DNA of 64,000 bases, taken from positions 1 to 64,000 of the forward strand of contig NZ_JAGSNF010000019.1 in the NCBI RefSeq assembly GCF_018139485.1. The letters are read 5' to 3'. The DNA is from Phycicoccus avicenniae. Lineage in GTDB: Bacteria; Actinomycetota; Actinomycetes; Actinomycetales; Dermatophilaceae. Shown one piece after another: positions 25,838 through 34,233 of this stretch (position 1 is its first letter; each line of letters starts with the position of its first letter). Position numbers and translations under genes: made by a program. The notes beneath the pieces are model-generated. The model was not told the origin of the DNA. It was given only the letters and a program-made list of their open reading frames with translations, and did not search any database.

Positions 25838-27012
25838 GCGAGGACCACCCCGGGGTCGACGCCGCGCTCGTGCGCGACGTCGTCCCCGAGGTCGTCACCG
25901 CCCTCGTCCGCCGGGGTGCCGACTTCACCGAGGCCGAGGACGCCGTCCAGGAGGCGCTCGTCCGCGGCCTCACGGCGTGGGAGGACGACCCGCCACGCGA
26001 CCCGAAGGCGTGGCTCGTCACCGTCGCCTGGCGCTGCCACCTCGACGCCGTCCGCTCCGACGCGGCACGGCGCACCCGGGAGGAGCGGGTGGAGCAGGAG
26101 CCCGCCCCCGGTCCGGCGCTGCAGCGGGACGACACGCTCGAGCTGTTCTTCCGGTGCGCGCACCCGTCGCTCGGCCCCTCGGCCGCCGTCGCGCTGACCC
26201 TGCGCGCGGTCGGCGGGCTCACGACCCGGCAGATCGCCCGGGCGTACCTCGTCCCGGAGGCGACGATGGCGCAGCGGATCAGCCGGGCGAAGCGGACCGT
26301 CGCGGGGCGGCGGCTCGACGAGCCGGGCGACCTCGGGACCGTCCTGCGGGTCCTCTACCTCGTCTTCTCCGAGGGCTACGCCGGGGACGTGGACCTCGCG
26401 ACGGAGGCGGTGCGGCTCACCCGGCGGCTCGCGGGGCTCACCGACGAGCCCGAGGTCGCCGGGCTGCTCGCCCTCGTGCTCCTCACCCACGCCCGGCGGT
26501 CCGCACGCACCGACGCCGAGGGCCGGCTCGTCCCGCTCGCGGAGCAGGACCGGTCACGCTGGGACGAGGCGATGGCGGCGGAAGGCGTGGCCGTCCTGCA
26601 GCGGGCGCTCGCGCAGGACCGGCTCGGGGAGTACCAGGCCCAGGCGGCCGTCGCCGCACTGCACGCCGACGCCCGCAGCACCGAGGAGACCGACTGGGTG
26701 CAGGTCGTCGAGTGGTACGACGAGCTCGTCGCGATCACCGACAGCCCGGTGCACCGGCTGGCCCGGGCCGTCGCCGTCGGGGAGGCCGACGGCGGTCCGG
26801 CCGGGCTCGCGGCGCTCGTGAGTCTCGACCCGGAGATGCCCCGGTACGCCGCCGTGTCGGCCTACCTCCACGAGCGAAGCGACCGGCCCGCGGACGCGGC
26901 GCGGCTCTACCGGGAGGCGGCGGAGGCGGCGACCCGCGTCGACGAGCGGGACCACCTGCGCCGGCAGGCCGCCCGGCTCGCCGGCCGGGGCCGCCCCGGC
27001 GACCCCGGCTGA
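25834..27012 (+). CDS. ECF42-type RNA polymerase sigma factor with C-terminal extension
   Basis: 392-residue extracytoplasmic-function sigma factor. Region 2 (ADFTEAEDAVQEALVRGL, then PKAWLVTVAWRCHLDAVRSD) and region 4 (LTTRQIARAYLVPEATMAQRISRAKRTV) are clear. The remaining 200 or so residues form the helical, TPR-like extension typical of ECF42 (DUF6596: VLYLVFSEGYAG, LTRRLAGLTDEPEVAGLLALVLL). There is no anti-sigma gene; in this group the C-terminal extension and YCII partners are thought to be involved in control. The neighbours suggest it belongs with the overlapping YCII gene. Confidence 0.9.
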   Translation: MSEDHPGVDAALVRDVVPEVVTALVRRGADFTEAEDAVQEALVRGLTAWEDDPPRDPKAWLVTVAWRCHLDAVRSDAARRTREERVEQEPAPGPALQRDDTLELFFRCAHPSLGPSAAVALTLRAVGGLTTRQIARAYLVPEATMAQRISRAKRTVAGRRLDEPGDLGTVLRVLYLVFSEGYAGDVDLATEAVRLTRRLAGLTDEPEVAGLLALVLLTHARRSARTDAEGRLVPLAEQDRSRWDEAMAAEGVAVLQRALAQDRLGEYQAQAAVAALHADARSTEETDWVQVVEWYDELVAITDSPVHRLARAVAVGEADGGPAGLAALVSLDPEMPRYAAVSAYLHERSDRPADAARLYREAAEAATRVDERDHLRRQAARLAGRGRPGDPG

Positions 27013-27025
27013 CGGACGGGAGGCC

Positions 27026-28489
27026 TCAGGGGCGGGAGGCGGCGCCGAGCACGGCGGCGAGCCCCAGGGCGCTGCCGGGTGCGTACGCGCACCGCCACAG
27101 CCCACCGTGGGCCGCCGCCTGCGCCTCGTCCTGCCACGGGTGGTCCTGGGCCGGCGGCCGGGCGCACAGGTCGTGGACGAGCAGTGCCGCCATGAGCGTG
27201 TTCGCCGTCCCCGGCTCGAAGACCTCGACGCCGAAGCGGTGCGCGCCGGAGTACGCCGCAGCGAGCGCGCGGTTCTTCACGACGGACCGCGTGCGGGTCG
27301 GCGGGGCGACGGTGAACGACACGTGTGCGCCGGACGCCCGGGCGCTCGTCGCCCGCCAGCGCTGGATCCGCTTGGCGAGGAGGTAGTTCGGTCCCTGCTG
27401 CGGCACGACGGAGTCGTTGACGCCCGGGTCGGAGCCCGGCACGTAGTTGCGCCGCAGCAGCCGGCCACCGGACACCGTCCGCAGCGGCACCCGCAGCACC
27501 TTCGAGGTGCGGCGGTGGGCGTACGCGTCGACGCTCGCCGCGACGGCCTCGCCCGGCACGGCGAAGACGTCGGTCGGCGTCGCGAGGAAGGACAGCGCCG
27601 TGTCCGGACGCTGGTGCCGCACGGCCTCGGTCATCGCGTCGACGGCCGTGCTCACCCGCACGTTCGTCGCGCCGTCCGCGTACACGTAGTTCCCGAGGAC
27701 GAGCGGCCCGTCGAGCGCGGTGACCCAGGCGGTCGCGGTCGGCAGGTCGTGGAGCAGGTCCAGGCCCGCCCGTGCGGTGAGGTCGCCGGTCCCGGCGCGC
27801 ACCGGGACGACGAGGCGGCCGGCGAGGTCGGTGGTGTCGGCACGCAGCCGCTCCCAGACCTCGGGGCGGGGAAGGTCGACGGCGGCGACGGTCGCGCCCC
27901 AGCGCAGCAGGGAGCGCAGCGGGCCCATCTCCGCCGCGGCCCCGAGGACGACGACGGTCCGCCCCTCGAGCCGGAGCCACGGCGGGTTCTCGACCACCCG
28001 GGTCACGGCGTCGCGCAGGCTCGGCTCGACGACGCCGGTGTCGACCCACGTGTCGAGCTGCCGGCGCAGGTCGTCCCCGGCGAGCCGGGGGCCGCGGTAG
28101 GGCACGGTGAGGGCGGTGTCGGGCTCGCCGGACCCCTCGAGCACCTCGGTGTCGAGAAGGTCGTGCGTGCTGCCGACCGCGCCGCCGACCGCGGACGCGA
28201 GCGGCAGGTCGTCCTCGCCGTCGGGCGACCACCGCATCCGCCCGTGGACTGCCGCGAGGCCGGCGTCGGCGATCGTCCGGGCGTCGCCGTAGCTGCCCAA
28301 CCCGGCCTCGACCAGCCGGCGGAAGTGCACGGGGTAGCCGCTGCGCCAGTTCGTCTCGCGCTCGGCCGCGGCGGCCCCGACGGGGTCGACCCGGCGCAGC
28401 GCGTCGGCGACGACGGCCCGGCCGAGGGCGGCGGTGGACCGCCTGCCCTCGACCTGCGGGAAGACGACCCCGCGCTGACCGTCCGTCAC
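27026..28489 (-). CDS. Uncharacterised Rossmann-like protein, last gene of the branched-chain dehydrogenase operon
   Basis: 487 residues; family not recognised. A central segment GRTVVVLGAAAEMGPLRSLL followed by GATVAAVDLPRPEVW has the G-x-x-x-x-x-G beta-alpha-beta look of an NAD(P)-binding domain with an acidic residue at the end of strand 2. The C-terminal third has hydrophobic stretches (NTLMAALLVHDLC, GSALGLAAVLGAA) and RRNYVPGSDPGVNDSVVPQQG. Its GTG lies only 2 bases after the E2 stop, so it is almost certainly co-translated with the oxoacid dehydrogenase. A dehydrogenase or reductase acting on a branched-chain product is possible but unproven. Confidence 0.7.
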   Translation of the reverse strand: MTDGQRGVVFPQVEGRRSTAALGRAVVADALRRVDPVGAAAAERETNWRSGYPVHFRRLVEAGLGSYGDARTIADAGLAAVHGRMRWSPDGEDDLPLASAVGGAVGSTHDLLDTEVLEGSGEPDTALTVPYRGPRLAGDDLRRQLDTWVDTGVVEPSLRDAVTRVVENPPWLRLEGRTVVVLGAAAEMGPLRSLLRWGATVAAVDLPRPEVWERLRADTTDLAGRLVVPVRAGTGDLTARAGLDLLHDLPTATAWVTALDGPLVLGNYVYADGATNVRVSTAVDAMTEAVRHQRPDTALSFLATPTDVFAVPGEAVAASVDAYAHRRTSKVLRVPLRTVSGGRLLRRNYVPGSDPGVNDSVVPQQGPNYLLAKRIQRWRATSARASGAHVSFTVAPPTRTRSVVKNRALAAAYSGAHRFGVEVFEPGTANTLMAALLVHDLCARPPAQDHPWQDEAQAAAHGGLWRCAYAPGSALGLAAVLGAASRP

Positions 28490-28491
28490 GC

Positions 28492-29991
28492 TCAGCCCCA
28501 GACGAGCCCGCGGGCGGGGTCGCGCAGGACCGCGGCGACGTCCGCGAGGAAGCGGGAGCCGAGCTCGCCGTCGACGAGGCGGTGGTCGAAGGACAGCGCG
28601 AGGGTCGTGACCCAGCGCGGCTCGATCCGCTCGTCGGCACCGGTGCCGACGACCCACGGCTTCCGGGTGATCGACCCGACGGCGAGGATCGCGGCCTCGC
28701 CCGGGTTGAGGATCGGGGTCCCGGCGTCGACGCCGAAGACGCCGACGTTCGTGATCGTCATCGTCCCGCCGGCCATGTCCGCGGGCGGGGTGCGCCCCTC
28801 GCGGGCGGTGGCGGTGAGGGCGCCGAGGGCCTGGGCGAGCTCGAGCATCGACATCCGGCCCGCGTCCTTGACGTTCGGGACGACGAGCCCCCGGGGCGTC
28901 GCGGCGGCGATGCCGAGGTTGACGTCGTGCTTGACGACGATCTCCTGGGCCGCCTCGTCCCACGACGCGTTGACGTCGGGGTGACGACGGGCCGCGAGGC
29001 ACATCGCCTTGGCGACGACGAGCAGCGGGGTGACCTTGACGTCGGCGAACTCGCGGTCGGCCTTGAGCCGCTCGACGAGCTCCATCGTCGCCGTGACGTC
29101 GACGTCGACCCACTCCGTGACGTGCGGCGCCGTGAAGGCCGAGTCGACCATCGCCTGCGCCGTCATCCTCCGCACGCCCTTGACGGGGACGCGGGTCTCG
29201 CCGCCGGTCGGGGCGTCCCGACGCGGGGTCGAGGGCGTCGACGGGCCGGTGGCCGCGGTGTCGTGCGTCGGGGCGTCGTCGTGCGACGCGGAGGCCGCGG
29301 CCTCGACGTCGGCCCGGGTCACGACCCCGCCGTCGCCGGACGGCGTGACGGAGCCGAGGTCGACCCCGAGGTCCTTCGCGAGCTTGCGGACCGGCGGCTT
29401 GGCGAGCGCGCGGGTGCGCTCCCCGCCGGATGCGGACGACGCGGACGTGACGTCCGGTGCCGGGGCGGACGCCTCGGGGGCCGGGGCGGGGTCGCCGTCG
29501 GGCGCGGGGGTGGGGACGGCGTCCGTCGCCCCGGTGCCGGCGGGCGCCTGCTGCTTGCGGGGGCGTCGCTTGGCCTCGGTCTGCTTGACGCCGTAGCCGA
29601 CGAGGACCGCCGTGCGGCCGCTCATCGACCCCTCGCTCCTGCCCTCGCTGTTGGCCTCGGCGGCGTCCGCCGCCCCATCGGAGGACCCGGCGGCGTCGGT
29701 CGCGTCGGCGGAGCCGGCGGCGGGGGCGGCCGGCGCCGGGGAGCCTCCGGTCCCGTCGTCGACGGTGATGATCGGGGTGCCGACCTCGACGGTGTCGCCC
29801 ACGGCGACGAGGAGCTCGCCGACGACGCCCGCGAAGGGCACCGGCAGCTCGACGAGGGACTTCGCCGTCTCGATCTCGACGACGACGTCGTTGACGGCGA
29901 CGGTGTCGCCGGGCGCGACGTTCCACGTCACGATCTCGGCCTCGGTCAGCCCCTCACCGGGGTCGGGCAGCTTGAACTCGCGGACAGCCAT
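28492..29991 (-). CDS. bkdC: Branched-chain 2-oxoacid dehydrogenase E2 (dihydrolipoamide acyltransferase)
   Basis: 499-residue core subunit transferring the acyl group from lipoate to CoA. The N-terminal lipoyl domain has the modified lysine in EIETAKSLVELPV. An Ala/Pro/Ser-rich linker follows, then the peripheral-subunit binding domain (KPPVRKLAKDLGVDL and GGVVTRADVEAA, about residues 215-250). The catalytic domain carries the active-site histidine in LSFDHRLVDGELG. VEI-ET-K-S-V in the lipoyl domain favours a branched-chain over a pyruvate complex. Only one lipoyl domain is present. It sits 13 bp after E1beta. Confidence 0.93.
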   Translation of the reverse strand: MAVREFKLPDPGEGLTEAEIVTWNVAPGDTVAVNDVVVEIETAKSLVELPVPFAGVVGELLVAVGDTVEVGTPIITVDDGTGGSPAPAAPAAGSADATDAAGSSDGAADAAEANSEGRSEGSMSGRTAVLVGYGVKQTEAKRRPRKQQAPAGTGATDAVPTPAPDGDPAPAPEASAPAPDVTSASSASGGERTRALAKPPVRKLAKDLGVDLGSVTPSGDGGVVTRADVEAAASASHDDAPTHDTAATGPSTPSTPRRDAPTGGETRVPVKGVRRMTAQAMVDSAFTAPHVTEWVDVDVTATMELVERLKADREFADVKVTPLLVVAKAMCLAARRHPDVNASWDEAAQEIVVKHDVNLGIAAATPRGLVVPNVKDAGRMSMLELAQALGALTATAREGRTPPADMAGGTMTITNVGVFGVDAGTPILNPGEAAILAVGSITRKPWVVGTGADERIEPRWVTTLALSFDHRLVDGELGSRFLADVAAVLRDPARGLVWG

Positions 29992-30004
29992 GGCGCACCG
30001 CCTC

Positions 30005-30976
30005 TCAGTAGGCCAGCGAACGGTCGACGGCGTCGAGGACGCGGTCGAGGTCGGGGAGGAACTCCTCCTCGAGCCGGCTGGGCGGGTAGGGGACGTTGTA
30101 GCCACCGACCCGCAGGACCGGCGCCTCGAGCGAGTAGAAGGCCTGCTCCGAGACGAGCGCGGAGATCTCCGAGCCCATCCCGAGGAACGTCGACGCCTCG
30201 TGGACGACGACGACCCGGCCGGTGCGGCGGGCCGAGGCGAGGACCGTCTCCTCGTCGAGCGGCGACAGCGAGCGGAGGTCGACGACCTCGACCGATCGGC
30301 CCTCCTCCTCCGCCGCCTGCGCGGCCTGGAGGCAGGTCTTGACCATCGGGCCGTAGGCGAGCAGCGTGACGTCGCTGCCCTCGCGCAGGACCCGGGCGGT
30401 GCCGAGGTCCCCGTCGGGGCCGTCGCCGAGCTCGCCCTTGTCCCAGTACCGGCGCTTGGGCTCGTAGAAGACGACCGGGTCGTCGCTCGCGATCGCCTGG
30501 CGCATCATCCAGTGGGCGTCGTGCGGGTTCGACACCGCGACGACCCGCAGTCCCGCGGTGTGCGCGAAGTACGCCTCGTTCGACTCGCTGTGGTGCTCCA
30601 CGGCGCCGATGCCGCCGCCGAACGGGATGCGGATGACGAGCGGCATCGCGACCGACCCGAGCGAGCGGGCCCGCAGCTTGGCGACCTGGCTCACGATGTG
30701 GTCGAACGCGGGGTAGACGAAGCCATCGAACTGGATCTCGACGACCGGCCGGTAGCCGCGCAGGGCCATCCCGATCGCCGTGCCCATGATCCCGGCCTCG
30801 GCGAGCGGGGTGTCGATGACCCGGTCCTCGCCGAAGTCCTTCTGGAGGCCCTCGGTGACCCGGAAGACGCCCCCGAGCTTGCCGATGTCCTCGCCCATGA
30901 GGACGACCTTGGGGTCCTCCTCCATCGCGGCCCGCAGCCCCGAGGTGATGCCCTTGGCCAGCGTCGTCGGGGTCAT
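30005..30976 (-). CDS. bkdB: Branched-chain 2-oxoacid dehydrogenase E1 beta subunit
   Basis: 323-residue transketolase-like subunit forming the thiamine diphosphate site with E1alpha. Recognisable are MGEDIGKLGGVFRVTEGL, DTPLAEAGIMGTAIGMALRG (TPP-contacting Glu), the central GGIGAVEHHSESNEAYFAH and the C-terminal domain with VVDLRSLSPLDEETV. Its ATG overlaps the E1alpha stop (ATGA on the minus strand), so the two subunits are translationally coupled for equal amounts. Confidence 0.94.
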   Translation of the reverse strand: MTPTTLAKGITSGLRAAMEEDPKVVLMGEDIGKLGGVFRVTEGLQKDFGEDRVIDTPLAEAGIMGTAIGMALRGYRPVVEIQFDGFVYPAFDHIVSQVAKLRARSLGSVAMPLVIRIPFGGGIGAVEHHSESNEAYFAHTAGLRVVAVSNPHDAHWMMRQAIASDDPVVFYEPKRRYWDKGELGDGPDGDLGTARVLREGSDVTLLAYGPMVKTCLQAAQAAEEEGRSVEVVDLRSLSPLDEETVLASARRTGRVVVVHEASTFLGMGSEISALVSEQAFYSLEAPVLRVGGYNVPYPPSRLEEEFLPDLDRVLDAVDRSLAY

Positions 30977-32172
30977 CGGGACACCTCCTCCTCGAACGAG
31001 GCGTGGTAGCCGGCGAACCACTCCTTCTCGCGCGCCGTCACCGGGTGGGCGTCGGCGTAGACGTGGTCGAACATCTCGGTCGGGTCCGGGTCGGGCATCG
31101 ACAGGCAACGCTCGCGGACCGAGGCGCCGAGCTCGACGGCCTCGGCGTCGACGGCGTCGAAGAAGTCGGTGTCGGCCGTGCCGGTCGTCGTGAGCCAGCG
31201 CTTGTAGCGCTCGATGGGGTCACGGTGCTTCCACACCTCGACCTCGGCCGAGACGCGGTACTTCGTCGGGTCGTCGGACGTCGTGTGCGCGCCCATCCGG
31301 TACGTGAAGGCCTCGACGAACGTCGGGCCCTGGCTGGTGCGGGCGGCGTCGAGGGCCTGCTTCGTCACGGCGTAGACCGCGAGGACGTCGTTGCCGTCGA
31401 CCCGGATGCCGGGGAAGCCGAAGCCCCGGGCGCGGTGCCACAGCGGCGCCCGGGTCTGCTTCTCGTTCGGCTCCGAGATGGCCCACTGGTTGTTCTGGCA
31501 GAAGAAGACGACCGGGCTGTTGTTGACGCCGGCGAAGACGAGCGACTCGGACACGTCGCCCTGCGAGGTGGCGCCGTCGCCGAAGTAGGCGATGACGGCG
31601 GTGTCACGACGGTCGTCGCCGGTCCCGACGTCGCCGTCGCGCTGCACGCCCATCGCGTAGCCCGTCGCGTGGAGCGTCTGGGCGCCGATGATGATCGTGT
31701 AGAGGTGGAAGTTCTTCTCGTTCGGGTCCCACCCGCCGTGGTTGACGCCGCGGAACATCCCGAGGAGGTTCACCGGGTCGACCCCGCGGCACCAGGCGAC
31801 GCCGTGCTCGCGGTACGTGGGGAAGGCGTAGTCCTGGCGACGCATCGCGCGGCCGGACCCGACCTGGGCGGCCTCCTGGCCGAGCAGGCTGGCCCACAGG
31901 CCGAGCTCGCCCTGGCGCTGCAGCGCGGTCGCCTCGGCGTCGAAGCGCCGGACGAGGACGAGGTCGCGGTAGAGGCCGCGCAGGGCCTCGTCGGACAGGT
32001 CGTCGACGATCGCGTCGAGCTCGGGGTTCGGGACGCGCTCTCCCTCGGGGGACAGCAGCTGCACCATCTCGGGCCCGCCCTCCTGGGCGGACCGCTCGGG
32101 GGCCTCGGCGCGCGTCACGTGGTGGTCCACGCCGAACGCCGTCTCGAGAGGGGCGACCTCGTTGTCGCTCAC
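30973..32172 (-). CDS. bkdA: Branched-chain 2-oxoacid dehydrogenase E1 alpha subunit
   Basis: 399-residue thiamine diphosphate-dependent decarboxylase subunit. The TPP/magnesium motif is AYFGDGATSQGDVSESL with the closing NN in FFCQNNQWAIS. A phosphorylation-loop-like RMGAHTTSDDPTKYR and active-site FPTYREHG and GLWASLLGQEA are also visible. I chose the GTG at 32172 because AAGGAG lies five bases upstream; a GTG six bases earlier would bury that site. This is the first gene of a bkdABC-like operon. No E3 (lipoamide dehydrogenase) gene is included, so a shared E3 elsewhere is expected. Confidence 0.93.
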   Translation of the reverse strand: MSDNEVAPLETAFGVDHHVTRAEAPERSAQEGGPEMVQLLSPEGERVPNPELDAIVDDLSDEALRGLYRDLVLVRRFDAEATALQRQGELGLWASLLGQEAAQVGSGRAMRRQDYAFPTYREHGVAWCRGVDPVNLLGMFRGVNHGGWDPNEKNFHLYTIIIGAQTLHATGYAMGVQRDGDVGTGDDRRDTAVIAYFGDGATSQGDVSESLVFAGVNNSPVVFFCQNNQWAISEPNEKQTRAPLWHRARGFGFPGIRVDGNDVLAVYAVTKQALDAARTSQGPTFVEAFTYRMGAHTTSDDPTKYRVSAEVEVWKHRDPIERYKRWLTTTGTADTDFFDAVDAEAVELGASVRERCLSMPDPDPTEMFDHVYADAHPVTAREKEWFAGYHASFEEEVSR

Positions 32173-32312
32173 TGGCACTCCTTCTCCGGGCCCCGTGGTG
32201 ACGGGGGCCGTTCTCGGGTGAGCCGGGGCCGCGGTGCTGGGTGTCGCGAGCGGCCGCGGCCGGTGTCGGGCTTACCGTACCCGCCGTGCACCCCGTCCCG
32301 GGAAGGGGCAGA

Positions 32313-32762
32313 GTGGGACAGGTGACGGCAGCCCGGTCCCGACGCCCCGCCCGAGCGGCGGCCGCGACGGCGTGCGTGCCCGTCGTGCTGGCCCTGCTCC
32401 TCGCCGGGTGCGGCGGCGGCGCGGCCGACGACCCGGCGTCCCGGGCCGTCCCGCCGACCCCGTCGGAGACGGCGACGCCCGAGATCAGCCGGGTGCCGCC
32501 GAACAGCCCGTCGCCCACCGGGTCGGACCCGGGTCAGCGCGGCATGTTCACGACGGCGACGGGTGTCGTCGACGCGATCGGGGACGGGTGCGTCTACGTC
32601 CTCGTCGACGGCACGGCCGAGCGGTGGGCCCTGCGCGGGCAGGTGCCGGCGGTGTCCGAGGGCGACCGGGTCGAGGTGAGCGGCGCCCCGGACGACACGC
32701 CCTACGAGGAGTGCCCGGACGGGCTCCCCTTCCTCGTCGACGAGGTGTCCGAGGCGGACTGA
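32313..32762 (+). CDS. Predicted lipoprotein, unknown
   Basis: 149 residues from the GTG that follows GGAAGGGG. The N-terminus is basic, then hydrophobic (CVPVVLALLLAGC) with a lipobox LAGC, so the cysteine near residue 38 should be lipidated. A Pro/Thr/Ser linker follows, then a small beta-rich domain with TTATGVVDAIGDGCVYVLVD and two more cysteines (YEECPDG), perhaps an OB-like fold. No family recognised. Divergent from the oxoacid dehydrogenase operon. Confidence 0.72.
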   Translation: MGQVTAARSRRPARAAAATACVPVVLALLLAGCGGGAADDPASRAVPPTPSETATPEISRVPPNSPSPTGSDPGQRGMFTTATGVVDAIGDGCVYVLVDGTAERWALRGQVPAVSEGDRVEVSGAPDDTPYEECPDGLPFLVDEVSEAD

Positions 32763-32771
32763 GCCGTCGCG

Positions 32772-33473
32772 TCAGTCGGAGGTGTCCGCCGTCGTGCCGG
32801 CCTCCCGGTGCGCGGGTGCGAGCTCGCGCCACCGCCGGGCGAACCGGGTGCGGGGGGCGGCGGCGGCGACGTCGTCGGCGTCCTCGACGTGGTCGACGTC
32901 GCGCAGCAGGGGCCCCTCCAGGACGTCGTGACCCGCCGCCTGGAGTGCCGCGGCGGTGAGCCGACCGGTGTCCGGCTGGCTCATCGGCACCCCTGCGAGC
33001 ACGCTCGCCTGCGAGGGGTGCGTCGTCACGAGGACCCACCAGCCGCCGTCGACGGCCGGGCCGAGCAGCGGGGAGCCGGCGTCGTGCGCGAGCTCGGCGA
33101 CGCCGCGCAGGTGGGCGGCGTGGGCCTGCGGAGTGTCCATGCCGACCTGGACGACGGGACCGCCCGCGAGCCGGTGCGCCTGGCGGTGACCGTCGACGAG
33201 CCGCTCCGCGAAGCCCTGTCCGGACTGGGGCACGACCAGCCAGCCGGCGGCCGCGGCGCGCAGCTCGGCGGCGCGGGCGGCGTCGGCGAGGTCGCCGGAG
33301 AGGGCGAGGACGCGCCGGCCGGTCGGGTACGCGGCAGCCCCCGCCTCGAGGGTGTCGAGCAGGGCGGCGGCCGCGAGGTCGGCGGCCGCCTCGGGGCCCA
33401 CGGTCGCGGCGAGGCGGGTCTTGGCGCGGCCGGGCACCGGGGCCTTGGCCATGACGAGGACGCTGCCCCTCAC
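32772..33473 (-). CDS. DUF2064 / TIGR04282-type glycosyltransferase-like protein
   Basis: 233-residue nucleotide-sugar-transferase-like protein. The opening VLVMAKAPVPGRAKTRLAATVG is the family signature (nucleotide-binding K-x-P-x-x-G-x-x-K-T-R-L). It continues with a DTPQ motif (VQVGMDTPQAHAAH) and GPAVDGGWWVLVTT. DUF2064 proteins often sit beside family-2 glycosyltransferases, as here, where its GTG overlaps the TGA of the upstream gene. The role in glycan or nucleotide-sugar metabolism is inferred from context. Confidence 0.85.
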   Translation of the reverse strand: MRGSVLVMAKAPVPGRAKTRLAATVGPEAAADLAAAALLDTLEAGAAAYPTGRRVLALSGDLADAARAAELRAAAAGWLVVPQSGQGFAERLVDGHRQAHRLAGGPVVQVGMDTPQAHAAHLRGVAELAHDAGSPLLGPAVDGGWWVLVTTHPSQASVLAGVPMSQPDTGRLTAAALQAAGHDVLEGPLLRDVDHVEDADDVAAAAPRTRFARRWRELAPAHREAGTTADTSD

Positions 33474-34126
33474 GGCAGGACCCTCGCGAAGTCGCGTGCC
33501 GCCCGCACGGTCCCGCTCACCGAGCCGGACACCTTCGACCGGGTGCCCTCGGCCCGGGGGCTGTAGCGGATGTCGTGCTCGGTGATGGTCCAGCCCGCCT
33601 GCTGCGCGCGGGCGAGCAGCTCGACGGGGTAGCCGAAGCGGCGGTCGACGACACCCAGGTCGAGCAGGTCCTGGCGGCGGCAGACGCGCATCGGGGCGAT
33701 GTCGTGGACGCCGAGGCCGGTGCGGCGACGCAGCCAGGCGAGGACGAGGGCGTTGCCCGCCCGCGCGTGCCACGGCCACACCCCGCGCTGGGTGGGCCGG
33801 CGCCGACCGACGGCCATCGTCGCGACGCCGGAGCGCACCTCCTCGAGGAGCGGCAGGATCTCGCGCGGGTCCATCGAGGCGTCGCCGTCCATGACGCCGA
33901 CGAACTCGGCGTCCGCGGCCTCGACGCCGGCGTGCACGGCGGCGCCGTACCCGGGCGTCGGCTCGTGGACGACGCGGGCCCCGAGCGAGCGGGCGACCTC
34001 GGCGGTGCCGTCGCTCGAGCCGTTGTCGACGACGACGACACGGATGCCCTCGGGGACGAGGGCGAGGACGCCGGGGAGGGCCGCTGCCTCGTCACGGCAG
34101 GGCACGACGAGGTCGCACGTGGTCAT
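33470..34126 (-). CDS. Family 2 glycosyltransferase
   Basis: 218-residue GT-A enzyme, DPM1/polyprenyl-phosphate mannosyltransferase-like in appearance. Visible are DLVVPCRDEAAALPGVL at the N-terminus, VVVVDNGSSDGTAEVARS, the metal-binding VGVMDGDASMDP (DxD region) and RTGLGVHDIAPMRVCRR. There is no membrane domain, so it probably works at the inner membrane face using a lipid carrier or a soluble acceptor. The start is ATG 34126, with a GTG one codon earlier. It is coupled to the DUF2064 gene and divergent from the 467-residue membrane protein. Confidence 0.88.
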   Translation of the reverse strand: MTTCDLVVPCRDEAAALPGVLALVPEGIRVVVVDNGSSDGTAEVARSLGARVVHEPTPGYGAAVHAGVEAADAEFVGVMDGDASMDPREILPLLEEVRSGVATMAVGRRRPTQRGVWPWHARAGNALVLAWLRRRTGLGVHDIAPMRVCRRQDLLDLGVVDRRFGYPVELLARAQQAGWTITEHDIRYSPRAEGTRSKVSGSVSGTVRAARDFARVLP

Positions 34127-34233
34127 CACCTGACGACTTTAGGCCCTGGTCAGGCCCGGGACATCTCGGGGCGGCGCGGACGGGACGGCGACGTCCAGCC
34201 GGCGTCCAGGGTCGGACCGGCAGACTGGGGCCC

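Noticed and set aside
28582-31009. Long plus-strand frames opposite the branched-chain dehydrogenase genes
   Set aside because: High-GC shadow frames; the minus-strand genes carry full catalytic motifs and stop-start overlaps.
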